Notes: a model not told the origin generated them from the letters alone. A stretch of 10,548 bases of DNA from CAZWIT01 sp964533435 (GCA_964533435.1 CAZHLU010000031.1:1-10548); one strand, 5' to 3'. Positions 1-5,264 are shown, counted from the first letter of the stretch. Numbers and translations are program-made.

Positions 1-148
1 CTCCATGGGATTCTACTTGAAGTAAGATATATCCTTTGAGACGAGAAGCAAGAGAAGGGGCTGAGCTAGCAGAATTAATCCCTAAACCAAAGATAAACAA
101 AAAAACGCCAATTAATATGACTTTATTCTTTATAATACTTATATTCAT
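1..148 (-). CDS. N-terminal part of an exported protein, cut by the left window edge
   Basis: The minus strand is open from an ATG at 148-146 to the window edge, giving 49 residues. It begins with a short stretch containing two lysines (residues 7 and 9), then a hydrophobic segment of about residues 10-24 and small residues (SASSA, 26-30), which reads as a signal peptide or N-terminal anchor. The visible mature part reads RLKGYILLQVESHG. I recall the pattern 'LLQVESHGEAWYVNP' from the start of many exported Patescibacteria proteins, so I infer the same family; no function can be assigned from this fragment. No Shine-Dalgarno sequence is visible in front of the ATG. The gene lies downstream of the 95-residue gene at 269-556 but is separated from it by a terminator, so it probably has its own promoter in the AT-rich gap at 149-211, where I could not pick out a convincing one. 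Confidence 0.6.
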   Translation of the reverse strand, partial: MNISIIKNKVILIGVFLFIFGLGINSASSAPSLASRLKGYILLQVESHG

Positions 149-211
149 AAATTATATAAATAAACTTAATTATTATCTCTTAATAGATAGATTATATCAT
201 AAAAAAAGGAT

Positions 212-248
212 AAATAAAAAGAGGCTTTTACCCTAAAGCAAAAGCCTC
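212..248 (-). terminator. Intrinsic terminator of the 269-556 gene
   Basis: A 9-bp perfect stem (GAGGCTTTT at 221-229 with AAAAGCCTC at 240-248) encloses a 10-base loop. Read on the minus strand, it is followed by TTTTTATTTA. It begins about 20 bases after the stop codon of the minus-strand gene at 269-556. Confidence 0.8.
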
Positions 249-268
249 CTATTTAGGAAAAAATATCA

Positions 269-556
269 TTAAACAACCTTCCTAAAAAATCTAGAGGCAA
301 TCTGAGCTGGCCGACAGCTGCTTTGATCCAACAAAACCCAATCACTATCCTTTACTCTAACTACTACCAATTGCTTTGGCAATTTCTGACAAATATTTGT
401 TTTTTCATGTTTTCCTTTTTGACCACAGACACAAGTATTAGGATCATTATTATGTGTTTTTACCACTATAAACGGTCCATCTTCCTTATGCCAAGGAACT
501 TTTTCAAACCAACTGATTTCATCACCAATTTCAAAAATTGGTTCTATGGTAACCAT
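269..556 (-). CDS. Small hypothetical protein with a Cys/His cluster
   Basis: Product of 95 residues with no signal peptide or membrane segment, so probably cytosolic. I do not recognise a named family. The first part (about 5-33, with FEIGDEISW and DGPFIVVK) has the alternating hydrophobic pattern of a small beta-barrel. The middle carries CVCG (C42, C44), H50 and C56, with a further C81 in SSCRP; these four cysteines and one histidine could bind a metal, but this is inference. The start is well supported: AGGAGG (567-562 on the minus strand) lies 5 bases before the ATG. The gene has its own promoter (615-644) and terminator (212-248), so it is a single-gene unit. It could be one of the many small, lineage-specific Patescibacteria proteins. 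Confidence 0.75.
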   Translation of the reverse strand: MVTIEPIFEIGDEISWFEKVPWHKEDGPFIVVKTHNNDPNTCVCGQKGKHEKTNICQKLPKQLVVVRVKDSDWVLLDQSSCRPAQIASRFFRKVV

Positions 557-614
557 GCCAGCCTCCTCTGTTGTTAAAGAGCAAAACTTGGCGGGGCAAG
601 CTAACTATATATTA

Positions 615-644
615 ATGGTAAGATAAGCTCTCAACATTTGTCAA
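615..644 (-). promoter_or_regulatory. Sigma70-type promoter for the 269-556 gene
   Basis: On the minus strand a perfect -35 TTGACA (644-639) is followed after 18 bases by TACCAT (620-615), a 4/6 match to the -10 box. The predicted start is near 608, giving a leader of about 50 bases. The -35 box directly abuts the T-tract of the preceding terminator. Confidence 0.6.
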
Positions 645-675
645 TAAAAAAACTCGGTCAGAACCTGACCGAGTT
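645..675 (-). terminator. Intrinsic terminator of the 695-1060 gene
   Basis: A 10-bp perfect stem (AACTCGGTCA at 651-660 with TGACCGAGTT at 666-675) has a 5-base loop. On the minus strand the stem runs into seven Ts, two of which belong to the stem. It lies about 20 bases after the stop codon of the membrane-protein gene. Confidence 0.9.
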
Positions 676-694
676 GCCTAAGCAACAACTAGTA

Positions 695-1060
695 CTACTT
701 AGGCCCAATGTCTAACACAAAGGGAAAGGCGGGAAAAGTCTTCATCAAAATATTGACTGGAAAAAACCCTCCTAAAAAACCAAGCGTAAATAAAAAGGCA
801 AAAACAATACTTACTATTGCTTGTTCAGCACCACCAACGCTGTTACTCAAAACGATTGGTAGCATACCAACTAAAAGGCCTAATTTAGTTGACTTAATCG
901 TAATAGCTAAGGCTAAACCAAAAAATAAACCACTAATAAAACACGTGGCCGTTATATTCATATAAAAATTAAAAGGTTTTATTTTTACCAAAAAACTATA
1001 AAGCCAATAAGCCAAAAATACAATTACCACGCCTAACGCCAGACGAATCAATCGAGGCAT
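695..1060 (-). CDS. Small four-helix membrane protein, function unknown
   Basis: Product of 121 residues, almost entirely hydrophobic. Probable transmembrane segments lie at about residues 7-25, 33-55, 58-76 and 80-106, separated by short loops containing lysines (KIKP, KSTK). No enzymatic motif is visible and I do not recognise the family; candidates would be a small inner-membrane protein of the four-helix DUF type. The start is supported by GGGAGG on the minus strand six bases before the ATG. The gene has a strong promoter at 1129-1157, a stable hairpin near the predicted 5' end of its mRNA (1094-1119) and a strong terminator (645-675), so it is transcribed as a single gene. It lies just behind the Trm9-like gene on the same strand, but its promoter makes co-transcription unnecessary. 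Confidence 0.75.
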   Translation of the reverse strand: MPRLIRLALGVVIVFLAYWLYSFLVKIKPFNFYMNITATCFISGLFFGLALAITIKSTKLGLLVGMLPIVLSNSVGGAEQAIVSIVFAFLFTLGFLGGFFPVNILMKTFPAFPFVLDIGPK

Positions 1061-1093
1061 GCCTTGCCTCCCTTTTTGTTAAGGTGCTAAGCA

Positions 1094-1119
1094 TTAGATT
1101 GCAGGACTTTGCAATCTAA
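1094..1119 (-). promoter_or_regulatory. Leader hairpin of the membrane-protein gene
   Basis: A perfect 10-bp inverted repeat (TTAGATTGCA at 1094-1103 with TGCAATCTAA at 1110-1119) has a 6-base loop. It sits almost at the 5' end of the mRNA predicted from the promoter at 1129-1157 and about 33 bases ahead of the start codon. No T-tract follows, so it is not a terminator. It could stabilise the mRNA or be a DNA operator; the sequence alone does not decide this. Confidence 0.5.
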
Positions 1120-1128
1120 ACTATTGGT

Positions 1129-1157
1129 ATTATTAAACTTTATCAAGACTATGTCAA
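1129..1157 (-). promoter_or_regulatory. Strong sigma70-type promoter for the 695-1060 gene
   Basis: On the minus strand a perfect -35 TTGACA (1157-1152), a 17-base spacer and AATAAT (1134-1129, 5/6 match to TATAAT) form a near-consensus promoter, 12 bases after the stop codon of the Trm9-like gene. The start is predicted near 1122. Confidence 0.75.
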
Positions 1158-1169
1158 TAAGAATAAACT

Positions 1170-1844
1170 TTAAGATTTTTTAGCTAAAGCTACTAAATTG
1201 TACTTAGACCAATACACTCCTCTATCTAATAAACTAAAGCCACTAGCTTTCAATAAATTAGTTAATTCTCTCTTAGTAAAATGATGATAATAGCGCCAAT
1301 ATTTTTTATTACTACTTGCTAAAGTATAGGGTACAAAGCAATCATTCCAAGTTCTTTTTTGCCAAAATCGATTAAACCAAGAACTTAAATATTTTTTCTG
1401 ACCCAAATTCCAATTAGTCATAAATAAAATACCACCTGGTTTTAAAATAGTATTAATCTTTTGCAATAAATATACGCGCTCTTTTTTTGTATAAAGATGA
1501 TGAAAAGAAGCAATCATTACGACGCAATCAAAACTCTGAGCCGGAAAATCAATCGCTTGCATATCACTTAATTGAAATTTATAATCTGGCCATTGCTTTT
1601 TGGCTTGATTAATCAACTGCTCACTAAAATCTACGCCTAGATAATCAAAATCCTTAGCACTATCTTTTAAAACCGAAAGCAAGCGCCCATTACCACAGCC
1701 CAAATCCAAAACCTTGAAACTATCTGGTAAATGTGGTATAAAGACAGACAACTCTGGCCAAGCAAATCTACGCGTATCCGAAAAATCCTTGGCAATACTA
1801 TCATAGGTTAAACGTAAATTATTTTGAATATTTTGACCCTTCAT
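1170..1844 (-). CDS. Trm9/ALKBH8-like SAM-dependent tRNA wobble-uridine methyltransferase
   Basis: Product of 224 residues, a class I SAM-dependent methyltransferase. Motif I is VLDLGCGNGRLL (45-56), an acidic residue at the end of strand 2 is D72 (GVDFS), motif IV is in SFDCVVMIASFHHL (104-117), and LKPGG (134-138) precedes strand 5. Beyond the generic fold it carries features I recall from yeast Trm9 and the methyltransferase domain of ALKBH8: YDSIAKDFSDTR followed by WP (14-30; compare YNEIAPHFSQTR...WP), DCFVPYTL (168-175; compare DVFVPWVL) and RYYHHFTKREL (184-194; compare RYYHLYREGEL). Those enzymes methylate the carboxymethyl group of cm5U34 in tRNA to give mcm5U. It lies divergently to elp3, whose product makes cm5U, and the two ATGs overlap. 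No Shine-Dalgarno site is seen. Eukaryotic Trm9 needs Trm112; no Trm112 is encoded here. A methyltransferase with another target cannot be excluded. Confidence 0.8.
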   Translation of the reverse strand: MKGQNIQNNLRLTYDSIAKDFSDTRRFAWPELSVFIPHLPDSFKVLDLGCGNGRLLSVLKDSAKDFDYLGVDFSEQLINQAKKQWPDYKFQLSDMQAIDFPAQSFDCVVMIASFHHLYTKKERVYLLQKINTILKPGGILFMTNWNLGQKKYLSSWFNRFWQKRTWNDCFVPYTLASSNKKYWRYYHHFTKRELTNLLKASGFSLLDRGVYWSKYNLVALAKKS

Positions 1845-1845
1845 G
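1842..1845. promoter_or_regulatory. Shared CATG: overlapping start codons of the divergent pair
   Basis: The palindrome CATG supplies the ATG of the methyltransferase (minus, 1844-1842) and that of Elp3 (plus, 1843-1845). Neither has a Shine-Dalgarno sequence. -10-like hexamers lie close: TATTTT on the plus strand ending 8 bases before the elp3 ATG, and TATTAT on the minus strand ending 8 bases before the other ATG. I infer that both mRNAs may be leaderless; the -10 assignments are tentative. Confidence 0.45.
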
Positions 1846-3465
1846 GAAAAAAATAATAATAAAATTTATCAAGCAATTGTACTAGAGTTGGCTAGCAAAA
1901 AATATGCCTCTGGCTTAGAATTTAGCAAAGATTTACGCCAAGCTTTTTCTAGTCGCAATATTGCTCCTGTTACTAAGGCTATACTGATTTCAATTTATCG
2001 TCAATTACTCAAAGATAAAAAAATAAAAGCGGACAAAAATTTTGAACAACTTTTAAAAAAAAGAGCGGTCCGAACTTTATCCGGTGTATCGGTAATCACT
2101 GTTCTTTCTAAACCTTTTGTCTGCCCTGGTCGTTGTGTTTACTGTCCTACTGAAGTTGGTATGCCTAAAAGCTATTTATCTAATGAACCAGCGGCTGCTC
2201 GCGCTAAAATGAACCTCTTTGATCCTTTTAGACAAGTGACCATGCGCATTCAAGCTCTACAAAACAACGGTCACTCCGTAGATAAACTGGAGATTTTAGT
2301 CTTAGGTGGTACTTGGTCAGTTTATCCTGAAAAATACCAACACGAATTTATCCGCGATTGTTTTTATGCTGCCAATATTTTTGGCAAAAAAAATAAACGC
2401 AAACCATTTTCTTTACTACGTGAACAAAAAATAAACGAAACTGCCAAATATAAAATTATTGGCTTAACCTTAGAAACCAGACCTGATTTTATTAATCCTA
2501 CTGAAATAAAACGAATGCGACTGTTGGGTACTACCCGAGTTCAGATCGGCGTCCAACATACGGATAATAAAATTTTAAATTATATTAAACGCGGACACAC
2601 AATTGAACAAAGCATAAAAGCTACTCGCCTGCTAAAAGAAGCTGGCTTTAAAGTCGACCATCATTATATGCCTGATCTACCTGGGAGCACACCTCTCGAA
2701 GATTTAAAAATGTTTAAATATGTTTTTTCTTCTCCTGATTTACAACCTGATCAAATAAAAATCTATCCTTGTATAGTCAATGAATTTGCTGAACTTTATA
2801 AATGGTATAAACAAAAAAAATATAAACCCTATACTACTAAACAATTACTTGATTTACTACTGGCCGTTAAACAAATCGTGCCCCCTTACATGCGCATTAA
2901 CCGCCTGATTCGTGATATACCAGAAGAAAGTATTATTGCTGGTAATAAAATTACCAATCTAAGACAATACTTACAAATCGAACTAAAAAAACAAGGTAAA
3001 ACTTGCCGTTGCTTACGTTGTCGCGAAATCCGTAATGATCATTTAGAAGGAGCCAAAATTGAATTAGTAAGTAGAAAATATCAAGCCAGTGAAGGCACTG
3101 AATATTTTTTAAGTTGGGAAGACAAAAGTAAAGATAAAGTTTATGCTTTTTTACGCTTAAGATTAAATAATAAAAAACTAAAAAATATTTTCCCCAGCTT
3201 AGACAAAGCGGCCATTGTCCGCGAACTCCATGTCTATGGTCAAATGATCCCGGTTTATCAAGAAGACTTAGATGATGAATTAAGTCATACTCAACATTTA
3301 GGCTTAGGTAAAAAATTAATGGCTGAAGCTGAAATTATTGCCAAACAAGCAGGCTATCAAAAAATTGCTGTTATTTCTGGTATTGGTGTTCGTAATTATT
3401 ATCGAAAATTAGGCTATCGTTTGCAAGATACTTATTTAATAAAAAGCTTGACAGACAATAAATAA
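1843..3465 (+). CDS. elp3: Elp3 family tRNA U34 carboxymethyltransferase (radical SAM plus acetyltransferase)
   Basis: Product of 540 residues, full length for Elp3. The family uses SAM, an iron-sulfur cluster and acetyl-CoA to form 5-carboxymethyluridine at the wobble position of tRNA. The radical-SAM cluster motif is CPGRCVYC (C94, C98, C101; CX3CX2C), followed by the Elp3 signature PKSYLSNEP (108-116) and LGGTW (154-158), then GLTLETRPD (207-215) and TRVQIGVQ (231-238). CRCLRCREI (388-396) joins the domains and matches the cysteine-rich linker known to hold zinc. The C-terminal acetyltransferase domain shows ELHVYGQ (461-467), the acetyl-CoA loop QHLGLGKKL (484-492) and NYYRKLGY (518-525) with the conserved tyrosines. 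Most bacteria modify U34 with MnmE/MnmG instead, so a bacterial Elp3 is sporadic. No ribosome-binding site is visible. The divergent Trm9-like gene would act on its product. Confidence 0.93.
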   Translation: MEKNNNKIYQAIVLELASKKYASGLEFSKDLRQAFSSRNIAPVTKAILISIYRQLLKDKKIKADKNFEQLLKKRAVRTLSGVSVITVLSKPFVCPGRCVYCPTEVGMPKSYLSNEPAAARAKMNLFDPFRQVTMRIQALQNNGHSVDKLEILVLGGTWSVYPEKYQHEFIRDCFYAANIFGKKNKRKPFSLLREQKINETAKYKIIGLTLETRPDFINPTEIKRMRLLGTTRVQIGVQHTDNKILNYIKRGHTIEQSIKATRLLKEAGFKVDHHYMPDLPGSTPLEDLKMFKYVFSSPDLQPDQIKIYPCIVNEFAELYKWYKQKKYKPYTTKQLLDLLLAVKQIVPPYMRINRLIRDIPEESIIAGNKITNLRQYLQIELKKQGKTCRCLRCREIRNDHLEGAKIELVSRKYQASEGTEYFLSWEDKSKDKVYAFLRLRLNNKKLKNIFPSLDKAAIVRELHVYGQMIPVYQEDLDDELSHTQHLGLGKKLMAEAEIIAKQAGYQKIAVISGIGVRNYYRKLGYRLQDTYLIKSLTDNK

Positions 3466-3499
3466 AGTGTTTTAGTTTAAATATCAAATATTTTGTTCA

Positions 3500-3528
3500 T
3501 TGATAGTCGCCAAAATAGCCCATAAAAG
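3500..3528 (+). promoter_or_regulatory. Possible promoter for the secreted-protein operon
   Basis: TTGATA (3500-3505) and TAAAAG (3523-3528) are separated by 17 bases, with 5/6 and 4/6 matches to consensus. It overlaps the hairpin at 3510-3537, so only one of the two assignments may be right. Confidence 0.3.
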
Positions 3529-3537
3529 GGCTTTTGG
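3510..3537 (+). terminator. Possible weak terminator behind elp3
   Basis: CCAAAA (3510-3515) can pair with TTTTGG (3532-3537) and GCCC (3518-3521) with GGGC (3528-3531), with a two-base bulge and a 6-base loop. The Ts are within the stem rather than after it, so termination would be weak on the plus strand. Confidence 0.35.
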
Positions 3538-3567
3538 ATAGAGAACCGAAACCGGAGTGAGATAAAC

Positions 3568-4227
3568 ATGAAGCGCTTGTTGCTAGTCACCATTATCATC
3601 TTGATAGTAAGCTATCTTACAGCCACTGTGTTTGCAGCCGAACCAAACAAAAACAATCTACCCGAGAGCTGGAAATTCGAGGGTAAAAAAAGACCAATTG
3701 TACTAGAATACGAGTATTCAAATATCAAAGGCACATCTTACTTGCGTGGATTCGTAATGAGAGTTTCTGAATACAGAAATATCCTGAAAGATAAACAACT
3801 AAAGCTACAAGCAGCTGGTATACCAATAGAACAACTATCCGGAGAAGAAGCTGAGATGTATAACGAACTTGTCGACTTAAGTAATAAAGGCGTTATCGGT
3901 TTAAAAATAGCGCTATTCACAGATCTTGTAAGTGGCGCCAAAATAGAACCCGAACACCTACTGATAACTTTTGATAAGGGCAAAAAAAGCTGTACAGCAG
4001 TCGGTATTGTATACTTTGATATAGACAAGACTGATACTGAACTAGGTAAAGCCTTAGTAGTTAAAAAACAGGCACCGAACAAACCTCTGCAAATCGTTAT
4101 TTACGTTCCAGATAGTTTTAGTAAACCATATAGCAGCTACCCTCCAGAGCAATGGGTAACAAAAATTACTATAACTTCATCACCTGCAAATCCCGTTGTT
4201 TCCAAAAACACGGAGAAAGGAAGGTAA
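3568..4227 (+). CDS. Secreted protein of unknown function
   Basis: Product of 219 residues. A classic signal peptide is visible: MKR, a hydrophobic core at 4-21 and a probable cleavage after VFA (residue 23), with no lipobox cysteine, so the mature protein is probably released or periplasmic rather than lipidated. The mature part is a mixed sequence with beta-like stretches (RPIVLEYEYSN, GVIGLKIALFTDL, CTAVGIVYFDID, LQIVIYVPD) around a charged helical segment at about 67-100. There is a single cysteine in the mature part. I do not recognise the family and no catalytic motif stands out. The start is supported by AAACCGGAG (3549-3557) and a second GAG closer to the ATG. The next gene follows after 78 bases with no T-tract terminator between, so both are probably on one mRNA ending at 4610-4645. 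Confidence 0.75.
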   Translation: MKRLLLVTIIILIVSYLTATVFAAEPNKNNLPESWKFEGKKRPIVLEYEYSNIKGTSYLRGFVMRVSEYRNILKDKQLKLQAAGIPIEQLSGEEAEMYNELVDLSNKGVIGLKIALFTDLVSGAKIEPEHLLITFDKGKKSCTAVGIVYFDIDKTDTELGKALVVKKQAPNKPLQIVIYVPDSFSKPYSSYPPEQWVTKITITSSPANPVVSKNTEKGR

Positions 4228-4258
4228 ACCCCCACCGTTTACTGTCATCCCTCCTACC

Positions 4259-4281
4259 GTCAACCATATCCTTTGGTTGAC
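4259..4281. promoter_or_regulatory. Inverted repeat between the two secreted-protein genes
   Basis: GTCAACCA (4259-4266) and TGGTTGAC (4274-4281) form a perfect 8-bp stem with a 7-base loop, 24 bases before the start of the 4306 gene. No T-tract follows on either strand, so it is not an intrinsic terminator. It may be an intercistronic RNA hairpin that affects processing or translation, or an operator; its role is not decided by the sequence. Confidence 0.45.
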
Positions 4282-4305
4282 AAAACTCAAACCGGAGACA
4301 AGAGC

Positions 4306-4581
4306 ATGAAAAAGACACTTTGTGCGCTAGCCGTGATCTGCGCGCTCATGATCTTGCCGGTCACTGTACCGGTACCGACCATCAGCGTCACCCAGGACAC
4401 GGGACAGTCCCTCCAATCCGAGCTCGCTGCACCCAGGGTCAGCTTCGATCTGCAGATCGTCGAGCTCAAGCTCGTATCCGAAGCTGCCGCCTGGCCGCCG
4501 GATTGCGACGACGGATTCTTCTCGGCCCGTTGCGTACGCGCCCTCATCATGCAACTCTTCGGCGGACGCGACAACTGGTAA
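4306..4581 (+). CDS. Small exported protein in an island of high GC content
   Basis: Product of 91 residues. MKK and a hydrophobic segment at about 5-22 form a signal peptide with no lipobox. The mature part is about 65 residues, with a hydrophobic stretch (VSFDLQIVELKLV, 45-57) and two cysteines (C67 and C76, in PPDC and SARC) that could form a disulfide. I do not recognise a family. The coding frame is supported by a marked preference for G or C at third codon positions; other frames are open only because of the GC content. A hand count gives about 149 G/C in 240 bases (4321-4560), against roughly 35-40% in neighbouring genes, suggesting transfer from a GC-rich source. An upstream in-frame TTG at 4273 is less likely than this ATG, which follows AAACCGGAG (4289-4297) by 8 bases. 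The gene ends before two hairpins, the second a strong terminator. Confidence 0.65.
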   Translation: MKKTLCALAVICALMILPVTVPVPTISVTQDTGQSLQSELAAPRVSFDLQIVELKLVSEAAAWPPDCDDGFFSARCVRALIMQLFGGRDNW

Positions 4582-4603
4582 CAACTAGCCCTACCGCTAG
4601 TTG
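4582..4603 (+). other. Hairpin immediately after the small exported protein gene
   Basis: CAACTAGC (4582-4589) and GCTAGTTG (4596-4603) form a perfect 8-bp stem with a 6-base loop. It starts at the base after the stop codon and precedes the terminator stem by six bases, making a double hairpin at the mRNA 3' end. It has no T-tract of its own. Confidence 0.55.
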
Positions 4604-4609
4604 AACTGC

Positions 4610-4645
4610 GGGGGATACTCTTGCGAGAGTATCCCCCCTTTTTTT
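4610..4645 (+). terminator. Strong intrinsic terminator of the two-gene secreted operon
   Basis: A perfect 12-bp stem (GGGGGATACTCT at 4610-4621 with AGAGTATCCCCC at 4626-4637) has a TGCG tetraloop and is followed by one C and seven Ts. It is the most stable terminator in the window. Confidence 0.95.
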
Positions 4646-4646
4646 A

Positions 4647-4675
4647 TTGACAAAAAACTAAATATATTATTAAAT
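4647..4675 (+). promoter_or_regulatory. Promoter for the helix-turn-helix gene
   Basis: A perfect -35 TTGACA (4647-4652) directly follows the T-tract of the preceding terminator. After 17 bases lies TTAAAT (4670-4675, 4/6). The start is predicted near 4682, giving a leader of about 43 bases. Confidence 0.55.
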
Positions 4676-4693
4676 ACCTAGTTGAAATAGGTA
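4675..4693. promoter_or_regulatory. Dyad at the transcription start of the helix-turn-helix gene
   Basis: TACCTA (4675-4680) and TAGGTA (4688-4693) are a 6-bp inverted repeat with a 7-base gap that spans the end of the -10 box and the predicted start. The position fits an operator, perhaps for autoregulation by the gene's own DNA-binding product; this is inference. Confidence 0.3.
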
Positions 4694-4724
4694 CCTTGAT
4701 TAACCCACAACCGGAGGTTTCTAA

Positions 4725-5210
4725 ATGCCAGGACAATTCACCACCATTTCCATGGGGACTTGGTGGACAGAATTAGCAAAAGATACTCAAAATTCTTTTA
4801 TTGCTTATGCCGAAGCAGCTTGCGCTAACGGCCTGGTTGAGCCACAAAAAAAAGCTGAATTTATAGTAAATGTCTGTTTGCGTGTCTTAAGACCCGAAGA
4901 AGGCGACGGCAATATCAACGAAACAACAATTGCTGATCTTGCCAGAGCCGCTGGCTACTACGAAGGTCAAGTCCTTATCTTTACCAAACATCTTTTTGAC
5001 AGATTTAAGCAGCCTGTCAGCACTAAGGAAGCTGCCAAGCTTTTGGCCGGCTTTGCCGATATCAGAGAAATCCAGACGCTCTGTCGTCAGGGTCGCTTGC
5101 TAGCCAATAAGAACCAAATGAAACATTGGCGAATTGACCCTGAATCAATTATTGACTATCTGCTTTTCAAAAAACGAGAAGCTCAAATCCAAGCTAAGAA
5201 AGCCTCCTGA
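4725..5210 (+). CDS. Helix-turn-helix (excisionase/MerR-like) DNA-binding protein
   Basis: Product of 161 residues, cytosolic. The C-terminal part (about 98-147) reads STKEAAKLL, then IREIQTLCRQGRLLA, then WRIDPESIIDYL. This order (an EAA-LL helix, a recognition helix ending in a glycine turn, then WRI and a final helix) is the pattern of the excisionase-type helix-turn-helix domain, although the usual 'GVS' turn is replaced by AGFAD. A second helical stretch, TIADLARAAGYYEGQVLIF (68-86), also resembles a helix-turn-helix. The N-terminus (residues 1-60) is not recognised. The start is supported by ACCGGAGG, with GGAGG 7 bases before the ATG; a second ATG at residue 10 is less likely. The gene has its own promoter and a shared terminator. 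With no integrase in view, a transcription regulator is as likely as an excisionase. Confidence 0.65.
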   Translation: MPGQFTTISMGTWWTELAKDTQNSFIAYAEAACANGLVEPQKKAEFIVNVCLRVLRPEEGDGNINETTIADLARAAGYYEGQVLIFTKHLFDRFKQPVSTKEAAKLLAGFADIREIQTLCRQGRLLANKNQMKHWRIDPESIIDYLLFKKREAQIQAKKAS

Positions 5211-5215
5211 TATCA

Positions 5216-5248
5216 AAACCCCCAAGTCAAGTGGCTTGAGGGGTTTTT
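5216..5248. terminator. Bidirectional terminator between convergent genes
   Basis: AACCCC plus CAAG pairs with CTTG-A-GGGGTT (one bulged A) around an 8-base loop. Five Ts follow the GGGG on the plus strand, and TTTTGAT follows on the minus strand, so it can end both the helix-turn-helix gene and the fibre-like gene. Confidence 0.85.
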
Positions 5249-5264
5249 AATTTTCTAAATATTT

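Noticed and set aside
36..236. Open plus-strand frame of 66 codons
   Set aside because: It overlaps the left-edge minus gene and the terminator at 212-248, has no ribosome-binding site, and its second half is low-complexity AT-rich sequence.
323..577. Plus-strand frame opposite the 95-residue gene
   Set aside because: Antisense shadow; the minus gene has a strong ribosome-binding site, promoter and terminator.
557..694. Considered as a tRNA or small RNA gene because of several inverted repeats
   Set aside because: The repeats are explained by a terminator; no cloverleaf or conserved T-arm sequence is present.
708..965. Plus-strand frame opposite the membrane-protein gene
   Set aside because: Its Lys/Pro-rich composition is the mirror of the hydrophobic codons on the minus strand; no start signals.
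3738..4082. Minus-strand frame of 114 codons inside the secreted-protein gene
   Set aside because: No start signals, Ser/Leu-rich shadow; the plus frame has a clear signal peptide and ribosome-binding site.
4287..4604. Three other open frames across the GC-rich gene (one plus, two minus)
   Set aside because: GC-rich DNA lacks stop codons in all frames. Only the frame starting at 4306 has a ribosome-binding site, a signal peptide and G/C-rich third positions.
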